From assembly GCA_000158135.1 (NCBI GenBank), contig DS999531.1, positions 2,592,996 to 2,656,995 on the forward strand: DNA of 64,000 nt, written 5' to 3'. Both the position numbers and the translations under genes were made by a program. Below are positions 16,874 to 27,949 of the stretch, one piece after another; within the stretch, counting starts at the first letter, position 1; every line of letters begins with the position of its first letter. Source of the stretch: Rhodobacteraceae bacterium KLH11 (GTDB lineage: Bacteria; Pseudomonadota; Alphaproteobacteria; Rhodobacterales; Rhodobacteraceae). The notes beneath the pieces are model-generated. The model was not told the origin of the DNA. It saw only the letters and a program-made list of their open reading frames with translations, and made no database searches.

Positions 16874-16913
16874 GGCCCTCGCCTGTTCTTTTACTGCCCC
16901 TTGGGGCGCGACC

Positions 16914-18278
<1,365 letters not shown>

Positions 18279-18396
18279 GACGCCCTTCGTGCCCGAGGCC
18301 GGGCGGTTCTTCAAGCCCTTGCGGGCTTTCATCTCCGTCGGTGGGGCCGCCGCCTCAGGCCCGATGGGCCCTCGTTGGCGGCAGGCGCTTGTGCGC

Positions 18397-19179
18397 CTAT
18401 TCCGCGGCCCTTGGCGGGGTCATGGCGACCACGCTGGCGGCGCCGGGGTTTTGTTCGTCAGCGGAGGATTGCAACTGGGCCGACAGTTCGGGCAGCAGAT
18501 CAAACAGCTCGTCCCTGAGGCGGGCGAGTTGGGATTTGGCAATGGATTCCTCGATCTCGATATCGCGGGTCCATTGGCGCAATTCGTGCTGGATGATCTG
18601 TGCGTCTTCGATGCGCTGCTGGAACTGCTCGACCTCTTCCTGCCGTTGCTGCAGGAAGGTGCGGGCGCGGGTGACTTTGGCGTCTCCGTAGGTATCGGCC
18701 AGTTCCTGACTGACCTGGCTCATCTGGGCGGCCAGTTCCAGCACTTGCGGTTCAAGCGACTGCAGATCGGGATGGTCACGCAGGAAGGCCATACGCTCTT
18801 TCACCGCATCGAATTCAGAGGCCAGCGCGAAGGCACCGCTGCGGTCGGAGGCATGTGCGATCTGATAAGCCCCCGCAACGTCCTGCATATTCATCGTGAA
18901 CTTGCGATGGGTGTTTTCCAACGCCATCATGCGGGCGTTTGACGGCAGGTAGAATGCCAGCATCAGCACCAGAGCGGTCAACCCGATCTGGATATAGGGA
19001 CCGGCATCAATTGCTGCACCGCCACTGAGACCGGCCTGCAGGGAAAGCCATGGTGTGATACCGAAGGCGGACAGAACCGCTGTTGTAACCGCGAATAATG
19101 CGGCGGCGCAGATCAGGAAAAAAGTTAGTCTTAATAAGGCATTCTGAAATTGCAATGTAATAGAGTGAAGGGCGGCCAT
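18397..19179 (-). CDS. Two-helix membrane protein with coiled-coil domain
   Basis: This 260-residue protein has two hydrophobic segments (LTFFLICAAALFAVTTAVLS and IQIGLTALVLMLAFYLP). Its C-terminal half is rich in Gln, Glu and Ala and looks like an extended coiled coil (FLQQRQEEVEQFQQRIEDAQ). I do not recognise an enzyme motif. It is read in the same direction as radA, 118 bp upstream of it. The start is the ATG behind AAGGAG; the longer frame begins 19 codons earlier without a ribosome site. It may tether or space envelope or DNA-associated complexes, but this is a guess. Confidence 0.75.
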   Translation of the reverse strand: MAALHSITLQFQNALLRLTFFLICAAALFAVTTAVLSAFGITPWLSLQAGLSGGAAIDAGPYIQIGLTALVLMLAFYLPSNARMMALENTHRKFTMNMQDVAGAYQIAHASDRSGAFALASEFDAVKERMAFLRDHPDLQSLEPQVLELAAQMSQVSQELADTYGDAKVTRARTFLQQRQEEVEQFQQRIEDAQIIQHELRQWTRDIEIEESIAKSQLARLRDELFDLLPELSAQLQSSADEQNPGAASVVAMTPPRAAE

Positions 19180-19326
19180 GATGTCGATCTCCTTCTTTAA
19201 CCGATACGAAACCGGGTCAAAGCGGACGACTATCAAGCACGATATGATCCGCTGTGGACCCGTGAACTACAAACACGTTGCTGCTCGAAATATCATAAAG
19301 ATACTCAGAAAGGCGTTTTCAATCAA

Positions 19327-19779
19327 TCAGGTCTGAGGTTTTCGTGATCCGAATGTCATCTCTGTAATATGACCCAGGGTCAGCGAGGCCAGAATGCACC
19401 CCGTAAAAAGATAGAGCCCCCAGGCCGTTTCGATGGTGGCGTATGAGATGCCTTTGGCCAGCGTGATGTAGAGCGCGATGAGGAAGATGTCGGCCATCGC
19501 CAGCTTGCCGAGGATATTGAGCGCGGGCTGGACGCGCGGGTCCAGCAGATTCCATTGGACCAGCGCGGTACCGATGGTTTTGATGTAAGGCGCGAAGAGG
19601 GCAAAGACGGTGACGATCAGTGCGAGGAAGATGTCGGATTTCCACAAGGATTGCAGCCCGGTGATGACGCTGATCTCGCTGAGACCAAAGATCGGCAGCA
19701 GCCCTGCGCGCATCAGCGGGGCGAACCACGCGATGGGGTAGAGGATCAGGAGCGAGAGGGTGGCGAGGCGGAGGGTCAT
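19327..19779 (-). CDS. Paraquat-inducible protein A-like membrane protein
   Basis: The 150-residue protein consists of four hydrophobic segments starting LRLATLSLLILYPIAWFAPLMRAG. The SLWKSDIFLALIVTVFALFAPYIK and ILGKLAMADIFLIALYI stretches are typical of one PqiA half. In other bacteria PqiA partners PqiB/MlaD-type proteins in lipid transport across the envelope. Here only a single PqiA module is present; the MlaEF genes at 20.3-21.8 kb are a suggestive neighbour. The ATG at 19779 is used; a TTG two codons upstream is possible. Confidence 0.82.
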   Translation of the reverse strand: MTLRLATLSLLILYPIAWFAPLMRAGLLPIFGLSEISVITGLQSLWKSDIFLALIVTVFALFAPYIKTIGTALVQWNLLDPRVQPALNILGKLAMADIFLIALYITLAKGISYATIETAWGLYLFTGCILASLTLGHITEMTFGSRKPQT

Positions 19780-19903
19780 GGACAATCCCGGTCAAGGCAA
19801 CTGAACATCTAGGGGGTGGTCAAATTGCCTGCAAGTTTTTCGTTGTAGTTGCCTAAGTCGACACTATGGTTGCGAAATCTCTTATTGTCTTCTCCGAGTT
19901 GCG

Positions 19904-20314
19904 ATGCCTGAACCTGTCATAAAAGTTCTGAGCGGTCCTTCTGCGCTCAGCAAAGGTATGTCTGATGCTTTGACGGGCGGGGCAAGCTCACTATTGTCAG
20001 CCGGAAGTTCTGCAGCAGATCGGTTCCCATTTGACCGAGAACAACTCTTCGGCGTTCTACATTTCCGGCTTTATGAAACAGATAGGGCACGTAAGAGAGC
20101 GAGGTGGTTTGGTGGCCGCCTCTACAATAAGCTTTCTGGTGAGGACGCAGGCTATATTCCGGTTTCCGGGATGCATCTCAGGCAGACGCTTGACGCCATT
20201 CGCATTCAAACCCCAGATTTTGTAGTAAATGCGGGGCAATATCTGCTGAGATATGATTACGCTAAGCGTGCTTATGAACAGCTAAAGGGCGAACGGGAAG
20301 CCGAGGCGGGTTAA
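19904..20314 (+). CDS. Hypothetical protein of unknown family
   Basis: The 136-residue product is not recognised. The first 40 residues are rich in Ser, Gly and Ala and may be disordered. A basic central part follows (YETDRARKRARWFGGRLYNK), then a helix-rich end (QYLLRYDYAKRAYEQLKGE). It is the only rightward gene in a run of leftward core genes. Its base composition looks more AT-rich than its neighbours, which hints at recent acquisition. Its TAA overlaps the mlaF stop codon on the other strand. The ribosome site is weak, so the start is uncertain. Confidence 0.55.
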   Translation: MPEPVIKVLSGPSALSKGMSDALTGGASSLLSAGSSAADRFPFDREQLFGVLHFRLYETDRARKRARWFGGRLYNKLSGEDAGYIPVSGMHLRQTLDAIRIQTPDFVVNAGQYLLRYDYAKRAYEQLKGEREAEAG

Positions 20315-20326
20315 CGCACCGCCTCG
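20302..20326. terminator. Hairpin spanning two overlapping convergent stop codons
   Basis: CGAGGCGG (20302-20309) pairs with CCGCCTCG (20319-20326) around the loop GTTAACGCA, which itself contains the TAA stops of both the hypothetical gene and mlaF. No T run follows on either side, so it may be a weak terminator, an mRNA-end stabiliser, or a chance pairing. Confidence 0.4.
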
Positions 20327-21057
20327 ATCGGCCCCTCTGCGCTGCCGCTGATGAACTGCTCTACATAGGGATCACCCGAGGCGTCCATCTGGCCGACCGG
20401 ACCGGTCCATTGGATCACGCCTCCGTGCAACATCGCCACGTTGTCGGCAATCGCACGGACCGAGCTCATGTCGTGGGTGATGGTCATCGCGGTGGCGCCC
20501 ATCTCGGTCACGATTTCGCGGATCAGGTCGTTGATGACGCCGGACATGATCGGGTCCAACCCAGTGGTGGGCTCGTCGAAAAAGATGATCTCGGGCTCGG
20601 CGGCGATGGCGCGGGCCAGGCCGACGCGTTTTTGCATGCCGCCCGATAACTCGGCAGGCAGCCGGTCGGCGACGTTGGACTTCAGGCCCACACGGCGCAG
20701 CTTCTCGATGGCAATTTCGCGCGCCTCATCGACCGGGCGCTTCAGTGAGCCACGCAGCAGGCGGAAAGCGACGTTTTGCCAGACCGGCAGCGAATCAAAC
20801 AGCGCCGCCCCCTGAAACAGCATCCCGAAGCGCGCCAGAAACGCATCGCGATCGCCTTTGGTGGCGTCTTTGCCGTCGACATAGATCATACCGCTGTCAG
20901 GTTGGATCAGGCCAAGGATGGATTTCAGCGCCACCGATTTGCCGGTGCCCGAGCCGCCGATGATGACCATCGAGGTGCCCTTGGCGATCTCAAGGTTCAT
21001 ACCTTGCAGGACGTGGTTGTCGCCGAAGGCTTTATGTACGTTCTCCATCCGGATCAT
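20311..21057 (-). CDS. mlaF: Lipid-transport ABC ATPase (MlaF type)
   Basis: The 248-residue ATPase shows Walker A GGSGTGKS, signature LSGGMQKRVGLARAIA, Walker B IIFFDEPTTGLDP and H-loop ITHDMSS. The GMQKR signature and short length match the MlaF group that powers phospholipid transport between outer and inner membranes. It overlaps mlaE by 4 bp. No mlaD-type MCE protein follows; the next gene is convergent and unrelated, so the MCE partner must be encoded elsewhere. Confidence 0.93.
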   Translation of the reverse strand: MIRMENVHKAFGDNHVLQGMNLEIAKGTSMVIIGGSGTGKSVALKSILGLIQPDSGMIYVDGKDATKGDRDAFLARFGMLFQGAALFDSLPVWQNVAFRLLRGSLKRPVDEAREIAIEKLRRVGLKSNVADRLPAELSGGMQKRVGLARAIAAEPEIIFFDEPTTGLDPIMSGVINDLIREIVTEMGATAMTITHDMSSVRAIADNVAMLHGGVIQWTGPVGQMDASGDPYVEQFISGSAEGPIEAVR

Positions 21058-21836
21058 AGCGAGAAAAACACCCCTGTGAGTACGAAATTGGCGGCGAGGA
21101 TCAGCACGGCGGCGGCCTCGACCGAGCCTTTGGTGGCCCGGCCCACGCCCTGCGCGCCGCGGCCCGAATTCATGCCGTAATAGCAGCCCATGATGGCGGC
21201 GATCACGCCGAAGGCCGCGCCTTTGACCAGTGACGAGACGATATCGCGCATCTCAAGGAAATCCACGGTGTTTTTCAGATAGGCCGCCGGGTTGAAGCCC
21301 AGATTTTGCGTGGCGACGGTGTAACCGCCTGCAATGCCGATGATATCTCCGACCCCGACCAGCACCGGGACGGTGATCAGGGCGGCCAGAACGCGCGGGG
21401 CGGTGAGGTATTTCATCGGGTGGGTCGACAGGGTGACCAGCGCGTCGATCTGCTCGGTCACTTTCATCGTCGCGATCTCGGCGGCAATCGAAGACGTTAC
21501 GCGCGCCGCGATCATCAGACCGACCAGCACGGGGCCAAGTTCCCGCACCATGCCGATGGCGACGATCTGGGGCACCACGGCCTCGGCGTTGAAACGCGCG
21601 CCACCTGCGTAGATCTGCAGCGCCAGCGCGCCGCCGGTGAAGATGGCGGTCAGGCCAACGACGGGCAGCGAAAGCCAGCCGATATTCAGCAGCGCGATGC
21701 CAAATTCGCGGGGGTAAAACGGTGGTCTGAATATATGCGAAACCGCGTCGAGCGCGAACAGCGCGACGCGGCCAAACGCGGCCAGCATGGTCAGGATGGC
21801 GCGTCCCAGCTCACCCAGCAATGAGATGGGGTTCAT
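21054..21836 (-). CDS. mlaE: Lipid-transport ABC permease (MlaE type)
   Basis: The 260-residue membrane protein has the MlaE/permease hallmarks [15 protein letters not shown] near the N-terminus, [23 protein letters not shown] in the middle, and [23 protein letters not shown] near the end, with about five to six hydrophobic segments. It forms the inner-membrane part of a phospholipid transporter with MlaF. Its start overlaps the alr stop by 4 bp and its stop overlaps mlaF by 4 bp, so alr-mlaE-mlaF is translated as a coupled unit. Confidence 0.94.
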   Translation of the reverse strand: MNPISLLGELGRAILTMLAAFGRVALFALDAVSHIFRPPFYPREFGIALLNIGWLSLPVVGLTAIFTGGALALQIYAGGARFNAEAVVPQIVAIGMVRELGPVLVGLMIAARVTSSIAAEIATMKVTEQIDALVTLSTHPMKYLTAPRVLAALITVPVLVGVGDIIGIAGGYTVATQNLGFNPAAYLKNTVDFLEMRDIVSSLVKGAAFGVIAAIMGCYYGMNSGRGAQGVGRATKGSVEAAAVLILAANFVLTGVFFSL

Positions 21837-22879
21837 TCCACGTAGCCCCGGGAATAGCGGCTGCCGAGTGAGGTCAGAATTTCATAGCCGATGGTCCCGG
21901 CCGCCTCGGCCAGATCATCGACAGTTTGGTGCCCGTTCAGGATACGCAGGCGTTCGGGTGTGTATGGCAAATCGGTTACATCCACGGTGATCAGGTCCAT
22001 CGAGATACGTCCTACCACCGGGCAGGGCTGATCACCAGCGAATGCGTCAATTCCGCCGCCGATGGCGCGATGCAGCCCATCGGCATAGCCCGCCGCAACG
22101 GTGGCGATCTTTGACGGGCGGCGCGCTTTCCATGCATTGCCGTATCCGACCGTCTCACCCACAGCCACGTCGCGCACCTGAATGATGGGCAAATCTACCG
22201 TGACCACCGGTTTGGCCCCGGCAAAAGGCATCCCGCCGTAAAGACCAATACCCGGGCGGCAGAAATCAAAGTGGTATTCCGACCCCAGCAGAGTGCCACC
22301 GGTCGCGGCCAATGAGCGGGGCACCTCGACCCCGTCGGTCATCTGTTTGAATGTCTGCAGCTGCTGCTTGTTCATAGGATGCTCGGGCTCATCCGAGCAG
22401 GCCAGATGAGACATTACCACCAGCGGATCAAGCTTAAGCGCGTCGTGGCGCAGTTCGGCCCAGTCCGAAGGCTCCAGCCCGAGGCGGTTCATGCCAGTGT
22501 CAAGCTGAATGCCGAACTTGCGGTCGGGCAGGGCCTGAAGATGGCGTTTGAACTGTTCGGGCGAGTTGATCAGCGGCGTCAGGTCGTGATTGCGCAGCAG
22601 ATCGGCGTCACCTTCCATATGACCCGAGAACACGGCGACCATCGGGCCGGGCCCAACCGCTTCGCGGACGGTTGCGCCTTCTTCGGCTGCGGCGACGAAA
22701 AACTTGCGCACCCCTTCTTCTGCCAGCGCCCAGGCAACCGGTTCGGCACCCAGCCCGTAGGCATCGGCCTTGACCACAGCGCCGGTTTCAACATTTGTGC
22801 CAGCATCAAGCGCTTGCCAGTTTTGAGCCAGCGCGTGAAGATTAATCGTTAAATGTGCGGTACTCATAATGCTGTTCAT
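21833..22879 (-). CDS. alr: Alanine racemase
   Basis: Alr interconverts L- and D-alanine for peptidoglycan. The 348-residue PLP enzyme has the cofactor lysine in [13 protein letters not shown] (Lys37) and the catalytic tyrosine region [13 protein letters not shown]. It also shows the family segments LDTGMNRLG and [11 protein letters not shown]. Two ATGs are possible, at 22879 and 22867; a longer frame upstream has no family similarity. The gene is coupled to mlaE. The 209 bp between it and the Hint gene hold only a short GTGCGTGG/CCACGCAC hairpin (22924-22942) without a T run. Confidence 0.95.
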   Translation of the reverse strand: MNSIMSTAHLTINLHALAQNWQALDAGTNVETGAVVKADAYGLGAEPVAWALAEEGVRKFFVAAAEEGATVREAVGPGPMVAVFSGHMEGDADLLRNHDLTPLINSPEQFKRHLQALPDRKFGIQLDTGMNRLGLEPSDWAELRHDALKLDPLVVMSHLACSDEPEHPMNKQQLQTFKQMTDGVEVPRSLAATGGTLLGSEYHFDFCRPGIGLYGGMPFAGAKPVVTVDLPIIQVRDVAVGETVGYGNAWKARRPSKIATVAAGYADGLHRAIGGGIDAFAGDQPCPVVGRISMDLITVDVTDLPYTPERLRILNGHQTVDDLAEAAGTIGYEILTSLGSRYSRGYVE

Positions 22880-23088
22880 GACATTGCCCGATCCAAGGTC
22901 AAGAGGGAAGAGAACGAATTTTCGTGCGTGGCTGCCACGCACAGGATCGCAGGCGTATGCGCCGTGTTGGATACAAGGGATTTTTGCCGGTCGCAGATCG
23001 GGCAACAACACAAGCAGGCGGCGCATGGATTGTGGCGCAAGATAGCCCAAAGACAGAAACTTGACGCTATCGTTTACGCCTGAAGAAC

Positions 23089-24126
23089 TTAACCCAGTAA
23101 CGGCTTGTTATTGCTGACATGTCGCGCCACCAGTTTGCGCTGGCGCTTGCCGCTGGGAATGTGGCAGGCGGGCGCGGTCAGGTGGGCCTCGGACAGGTTG
23201 GGAAACAGTTGCAACAGTTCTTCTCGCGCGGTGGGTGGCATGGCGCGCAGAGCCTGAGGGCCAGCGAACAGGCTTTCACTGGGGGCCCCTTCGGCAAAGA
23301 CAATCACATGTTTGTCAAAGACGAGGTGGAAATAGGTGACATCGGTGACGCTGGTGTCGACAAAAACGCCGGGCAACCCGGTCAGCCGGATGGCTGAGAC
23401 CAGAACGGATTGCGTTTCAAACATCCGCTGCGCAATCGCGGAACGCGTCAGCATCCTGTGCTGGCGTGAAACCAGCATATCGCGTTCCGGCAGGTTTTGA
23501 CCCAACGCGCCGGCGACGATGCGCACCGGGCGCAGCTCCGGCGCTTTGATCAGATCGGCGTATCGCACCCTGCGCGACAAAACCAGCTGCAGTGGTTGTG
23601 GCGCATCATCATCCAGCGTCACAAGCCGGTCACCCGGCTTGAGATGTTCTACCAAAACCTCACCCTTGTCGGTGAGAATGCGGGTTCCGGCGGTAAAACA
23701 GGGCGCACCGGGGCTGGGGTTGGGGTCTTCGCTGAAATTCACCCCGTCGGTTGAGCTGAGCGACGATGTGTCATCCGTGCCGTTTGAGCCGATCTGGGTC
23801 GAGGTCTGCCCGCTGGCCGCCCCTTGTGATGCCGTGACGGTGGCGTCAAAGGACACAAAGCTCAGCAGTGTTCCGTCATCGTCCAGAGACACCGCCCCAA
23901 ACCGGTTGATCCGCGCCGAAACGACGTAATAGTCGAACCCGTTGACGGTGGACATTGGCGCAGTATCCACTTCGGTTGTGCTGCGCACGGTGCCGTTTGA
24001 GTTATACACCTGCACCGTAAGATCAGACACGTCCGTGCCGGTTGGAACGCGGATTTCGATGAAATCATCGTCCGGGGCAAAATTAGGCCCGTTCCGGTAC
24101 CTTATTTCCGAGATGATGGCAGGCAA
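23089..24126 (-). CDS. Lamin-tail-like domain fused to a Hint (Hedgehog/intein) domain
   Basis: The 345-residue protein has two parts. Residues 1 to about 130 resemble a lamin-tail-type beta sandwich ([21 protein letters not shown]). From Cys143 ([21 protein letters not shown]) runs a Hint domain with the block-B-like [10 protein letters not shown] and the closing [24 protein letters not shown]. Hint domains self-cleave at their N-terminal Cys. No C-terminal Asn plus nucleophile is visible, so splicing is not expected; cleavage at Cys143, perhaps with secretion of the first part, is possible. No signal peptide is present. The start appears to be TTG at 24126 behind AAGG. Confidence 0.82.
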   Translation of the reverse strand: MPAIISEIRYRNGPNFAPDDDFIEIRVPTGTDVSDLTVQVYNSNGTVRSTTEVDTAPMSTVNGFDYYVVSARINRFGAVSLDDDGTLLSFVSFDATVTASQGAASGQTSTQIGSNGTDDTSSLSSTDGVNFSEDPNPSPGAPCFTAGTRILTDKGEVLVEHLKPGDRLVTLDDDAPQPLQLVLSRRVRYADLIKAPELRPVRIVAGALGQNLPERDMLVSRQHRMLTRSAIAQRMFETQSVLVSAIRLTGLPGVFVDTSVTDVTYFHLVFDKHVIVFAEGAPSESLFAGPQALRAMPPTAREELLQLFPNLSEAHLTAPACHIPSGKRQRKLVARHVSNNKPLLG

Positions 24127-24231
24127 TGCGACGGGCCTTGGATTGTGTCAGTTCGGGGTGCGTGTGTTCAACCTAAGGTAACACGGTTGCCGAAAAGATA
24201 AAATCAGACGCGAGCTAGCCTGCGCCTTTCA

Positions 24232-25725
24232 TCAATACCCTTCGATCTGGCCGTCCTGCTGCCAGGGTTTGACCAGATTGCCAAAGCGGGTGAACTGGGC
24301 CTCAAACGAAAGCTCCACAGTGCCGATGGGGCCGTGGCGCTGTTTGCCGACGATGACCTCGGCTTTACCATGCAGGCGTTCCATGGCCTGCTTCCACTCT
24401 TCCATCTTTTCCAGCTCGTGATCGCCGGGCTTTTCGCGTTCTTTATAGTATTCCTCGCGGAACACGAACATCACCACATCGGCATCCTGTTCGATCGAGC
24501 CGGATTCCCGCAGATCGGAAAGCTGCGGGCGCTTGTCATCGCGGCTTTCGACCTGTCGGGACAGCTGGGACAGGGCGACAACGGGGATGTTGAGTTCCTT
24601 GGCGATGGCTTTCATGCCCATGGAAATCTCGGCAATCTCGTTGACGCGGTTGTCGGACATACCGCGGCAAAGCTGCAGATAGTCGATCACCAGCAGATCC
24701 AGCCCATGTGTTCTTTTCAGCCGCCGCGCGCGGGCCGCAAGCTGAGAGATCGGCAGGGCGGGGGTATCGTCAATAAACAGCGGGCAGGCTTCCAGTTCCT
24801 TTGCGGCATCCACGAAACGGCGGAACTCGGCCTCGGTCATGTCACCCTGACGGATTTTGTGTGACGAAATCTCGGACGCTTCAGCCAGAACCCGGCCTGC
24901 CAGTTGCTCGGCACTCATCTCCAGTGAGAAGAAGCCAACCACGCCGCCGTCAATCGCGCCTTCGCTGCCATCGGGTTTCTGCCCGCGCTTGTAGGCCTTG
25001 GCCACGTTGAACGCCACGTTGGTCGCCAACGAGGTCTTCCCCATCGAGGGTCGCCCGGCCAGAATGATCAGGTCGGACGGGTGCAGCCCCCCCAACTGCT
25101 TATCCAAGTCGGCCAGACCGGTGGAAATCCCCGCCATGCCGCCACCGCGCTGGTACGCCTCGTTGGTGACGTTGACGGCTTCTGTGACCGCCTTGAGGAA
25201 GGATTGAAACCCCTGTTCGGTCTGGCCCTGCTCGGACAACTGGTAGAGCTGCTGCTCGGCCTCGACGATCTGTTCTTTGGGCTCGCTGCTGACATCGACC
25301 CGCGCCGCCTTGTCCGAGATATCCCGGCCCAGCCGGATCAATTCGCGCCGGATGGCAAGGTCATAGATCATCTGGGCATAGTCATGCACCGCAAAGGCAC
25401 TGATCGAGGCACCGGCCAGTTTGACCAGATACGCCGGACCACCCAGTTCCTTCAGACCCTCATCTTCGGCCATGAAAGATTTCAGTGTGACGGGTGAGGC
25501 CAGCGCGTTCTTGGCGATGCGGGTCGAGGCAACCTCGTAGATACGCGCATGAACCGGGTCATAGAAATGCTCGGCCCCGATGATCGAGGCGACCCGGTCA
25601 TAGAGGTCATTGTTGGTCAGGATCGCACCCAGAAGCTGCTGCTCGGCCTCAATCGAGTGCGGCATGGTTTCCGGATTCTGAATCTGCGCCGCTGCCTGTT
25701 CGATACTGCTGATCTCGTTCATCAT
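24232..25725 (-). CDS. dnaB: Replicative DNA helicase DnaB
   Basis: DnaB is the hexameric helicase that unwinds DNA at the replication fork. The 497-residue protein has the N-terminal domain (MPHSIEAEQQLLGAILTNND), a linker helix, and a RecA-type C-terminal domain. That domain shows Walker A AGRPSMGKTSLATNVA, Walker B LLVIDYLQL, and LSQLSRQVESRDDKRPQLSDLRESGSIEQDADVV ending near residue 430, here cited only by its order. Two adjacent ATGs are possible (25725 or 25722); GGGGA fits the second better. DnaA-box-like 9-mers cluster just upstream. Confidence 0.97.
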   Translation of the reverse strand: MMNEISSIEQAAAQIQNPETMPHSIEAEQQLLGAILTNNDLYDRVASIIGAEHFYDPVHARIYEVASTRIAKNALASPVTLKSFMAEDEGLKELGGPAYLVKLAGASISAFAVHDYAQMIYDLAIRRELIRLGRDISDKAARVDVSSEPKEQIVEAEQQLYQLSEQGQTEQGFQSFLKAVTEAVNVTNEAYQRGGGMAGISTGLADLDKQLGGLHPSDLIILAGRPSMGKTSLATNVAFNVAKAYKRGQKPDGSEGAIDGGVVGFFSLEMSAEQLAGRVLAEASEISSHKIRQGDMTEAEFRRFVDAAKELEACPLFIDDTPALPISQLAARARRLKRTHGLDLLVIDYLQLCRGMSDNRVNEIAEISMGMKAIAKELNIPVVALSQLSRQVESRDDKRPQLSDLRESGSIEQDADVVMFVFREEYYKEREKPGDHELEKMEEWKQAMERLHGKAEVIVGKQRHGPIGTVELSFEAQFTRFGNLVKPWQQDGQIEGY

Positions 25726-25788
25726 GTCCCCGCTGCCCGTTCGGAGGTTCTACACGCGAAACGCCAGCGCAAGCTATCTGGAAATACC

Positions 25789-25941
25789 TGTGGCTAACTT
25801 GGGGTAAGGCCTTGGGATAACTTTCCTGACAGTTTGGATACCTGCGTATGCGTGGCTTATTATGTATGAATTGGGGAAAAAGTCACCAGATATCGTGGCC
25901 GCACGGGCGATTCTTCCGGGCTTATCCCCACTTTGTCCACA
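25789..25941. promoter_or_regulatory. Cluster of DnaA-box-like 9-mers upstream of dnaB
   Basis: Five sites resemble the DnaA box TTATCCACA. On the minus strand they are TTAGCCACA (25789-25797), TTACCCCAA (25799-25807) and TTATCCCAA (25812-25820). On the plus strand they are TTATCCCCA (25922-25930) and TTGTCCACA (25933-25941). An AT-rich stretch lies between them (about 25856-25885). This may be DnaA control of dnaB transcription. An origin is less likely because typical origin neighbours are absent. Confidence 0.4.
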
Positions 25942-25947
25942 ACAGGA

Positions 25948-26628
25948 TTATGTGGTTTTATTGGCTTCCTGCCAGCCGCGCGGGTCGTTCAGGAAAGCCT
26001 CGACCCCGCTAAGGGTCTCTTCATCAAAGGCCTTTTGCGCCTTGGCTTCGGCCAGAACATCCCACCATGTGCACAGGGAATGCAGTTTCACACCGTGATC
26101 GCCCAGCGTTTTCTCGGTTTCGGGGAAGATGCCATAGTAGAAGATCACCGCCGTATGGCCGCAGGTCGCGCCGGTTTCGCGGATCGCATCAACAAAAGAC
26201 AGCTTTGACCCGCCATCGGTGGTCAGGTCCTCGACCAGCAGCACGCGTTCACCTTCGCCCATCGCACCTTCGATGCGGGCGTTACGGCCATAGCCCTTGG
26301 GCTTTTTGCGCACATAGGTCATCGGCAAGGCCATCCGTTCGGCCACCATGGCGGCAAAGGGGATGCCCGCGGTTTCGCCACCGGCGATGTTGTCGAATGC
26401 CTCAAAACCGGCCTCGCGCATGACGGTGACGGTCAGGAAATCCATAAGCGTGGACCGGATGCGCGGGTACGAAATCAGTTTACGGCAGTCGATATAGGTC
26501 GGGCTGGGCAGGCCACTGGCCAAAGTGAACGGCTCACGCGAGTTGAAATGCACCGCCTTGATCTCCAGCAGCATCCGCGCGGTCAGGCGGGCGATTTCGG
26601 TGCTGTCGGGGAAGGAACTGGGGATCAT
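25948..26628 (-). CDS. pyrE: Orotate phosphoribosyltransferase
   Basis: PyrE joins orotate to PRPP to make orotidine monophosphate. The 226-residue protein includes [22 protein letters not shown], typical of the family, the catalytic loop region [17 protein letters not shown], and the PRPP-binding motif [14 protein letters not shown]. The ATG at 26628 is preceded by AGAGG. Its leader contains a small CGGGCT-GAT-AGCCCG hairpin at 26659-26673 without a T run, so attenuation is not supported. The amt terminator lies further upstream. Confidence 0.96.
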   Translation of the reverse strand: MIPSSFPDSTEIARLTARMLLEIKAVHFNSREPFTLASGLPSPTYIDCRKLISYPRIRSTLMDFLTVTVMREAGFEAFDNIAGGETAGIPFAAMVAERMALPMTYVRKKPKGYGRNARIEGAMGEGERVLLVEDLTTDGGSKLSFVDAIRETGATCGHTAVIFYYGIFPETEKTLGDHGVKLHSLCTWWDVLAEAKAQKAFDEETLSGVEAFLNDPRGWQEANKTT

Positions 26629-26701
26629 GGCGCAAACCTCTGGGCTGAAAGGACGTTGCGGGCTGATAGCCCGTCCGCAAGCCCGGAGTCGAGAGGGGAG
26701 C

Positions 26702-26734
26702 AAAAGAAAAGCGGACCCCCAAGAGGTCCGCTTT
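26702..26734 (-). terminator. Intrinsic terminator after amt
   Basis: On the minus strand AAAGCGGACC pairs with GGTCCGCTTT around a 7-nt loop, followed by a T-rich run (complement of the A-rich 26702-26709). It lies 33 bp past the amt stop and separates amt from pyrE. Confidence 0.9.
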
Positions 26735-26767
26735 GGCCCTTGCGGGCGATGGGCAGCCAAGGTGGGC

Positions 26768-27949
26768 TTAGCTGCTCATGTCATAGGCACGTTCGCCGTG
26801 TACCGACAGGTCAAGCCCGTTGGTCTCAGTCTCGGCGTCTACGCGAAGCGGGGTGATCAGCGCAACCACCTTCACCAACACAATCGTGACAACTGCCGTA
26901 AAGACACCCACGATCACCAGACCGCCCAGCTGCGCGGTCCAGGTGCCCAGACCGAACAGCGCGATCATCAAGGTGCCGAAGATGCCGCCGACACCGTGGA
27001 CGGCGAAGACGTCCAGCGTGTCGTCGATGTTCAGCTTGTTGCGGATGACGTTGACACCCTCCTGACACAGCACACCGGCCACCGCCCCGATGATCAGGGC
27101 CTGAACGGGGCCGACAAAGCCCGAAGCCGGAGTGATCGAGGCCAGACCCGCGATGGTGCCGGTCACCAGACCCACCATCGAGGCTTTGCCAAAGCGGATG
27201 CGTTCCCACAGGGCCCATGTCAGCGACGCGGTGGCGGCGGACAGGTGGGTGACGGTCATGGCCATTGCAGCGCCTCCGTCAGCCGCCAGTTGCGAGCCGC
27301 CGTTGAAGCCAAACCAGCCGACCCACAGCATCGCGGCCCCGATCATCACGTAACCGGGGTTGTGTGGAGGCGTCGTGCGGTTACGGCGAGGGCCGAGGAC
27401 AACGGCGATGATCAGCGCAGCCAGACCTGCTGTTTCATGCACCACGATACCGCCCGCAAAGTCGCGCACGCCGATCTCGCCCAGAATTCCTCCGTCAGCC
27501 AGCATGCCGCCGCCCCATATCCAATGCACGACCGGGGCATAGCACAGCAGCATCCACATGGCCGAGAAGGTGAGGACAAAGCCAAAGCCCACACGCTCGA
27601 CATAAGCGCCGACGATCAGGGCGGGGGTGATGATGGCAAAGGTCATCTGGAAGGCGAAGAACAGGATCTCGGGCAGGGTACCGGCAAGGCTGTCGGCGTC
27701 GACACCATTCAGGAAAGCCTTGCCCAGCCCACCCCACAGGCCGCTTTCACCCGGGCCAAATGCAATGGAATAGCCTGCGACCAGCCACAGAATGCTCATC
27801 AGACAGGCAATCGAAAAGCAATGCATGAACACGCTGAGTACATTTCGGGCGCGCACAAGCCCGCCATAGAACAGGGCAAGGCCCGGCAATGTCATAAACA
27901 GAACCAATGCAGTTGCCACAATGATCCACGCTGTGTCGGCTCCGTTCAT
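26768..27949 (-). CDS. amt: Ammonium transporter (Amt family)
   Basis: Amt proteins carry ammonium across the inner membrane. The 393-residue protein has about 11 hydrophobic segments and starts [33 protein letters not shown]. The first pore histidine is in [13 protein letters not shown], the second in [12 protein letters not shown]. The usual HINAG/HLNAG is HETAG here. The start is supported by GAGAGGAG; a 25-codon extension is rejected. No glnK is adjacent, unlike the common glnK-amtB pair, so this may be a secondary transporter. Nitrogen control by the NtrBC genes at 31-34 kb is possible. Confidence 0.93.
   Translation of the reverse strand: MNGADTAWIIVATALVLFMTLPGLALFYGGLVRARNVLSVFMHCFSIACLMSILWLVAGYSIAFGPGESGLWGGLGKAFLNGVDADSLAGTLPEILFFAFQMTFAIITPALIVGAYVERVGFGFVLTFSAMWMLLCYAPVVHWIWGGGMLADGGILGEIGVRDFAGGIVVHETAGLAALIIAVVLGPRRNRTTPPHNPGYVMIGAAMLWVGWFGFNGGSQLAADGGAAMAMTVTHLSAATASLTWALWERIRFGKASMVGLVTGTIAGLASITPASGFVGPVQALIIGAVAGVLCQEGVNVIRNKLNIDDTLDVFAVHGVGGIFGTLMIALFGLGTWTAQLGGLVIVGVFTAVVTIVLVKVVALITPLRVDAETETNGLDLSVHGERAYDMSS

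Noticed and set aside
25726..25947. Replication origin at the DnaA-box-like cluster
   Set aside because: Most boxes have mismatches and typical origin neighbours such as dnaA, hemE, parA or gidA are absent. Regulation of dnaB is the simpler reading.
26659..26673. Attenuator in the pyrE leader
   Set aside because: The hairpin CGGGCT-GAT-AGCCCG lacks a T run and there is no leader peptide or competing stem visible.
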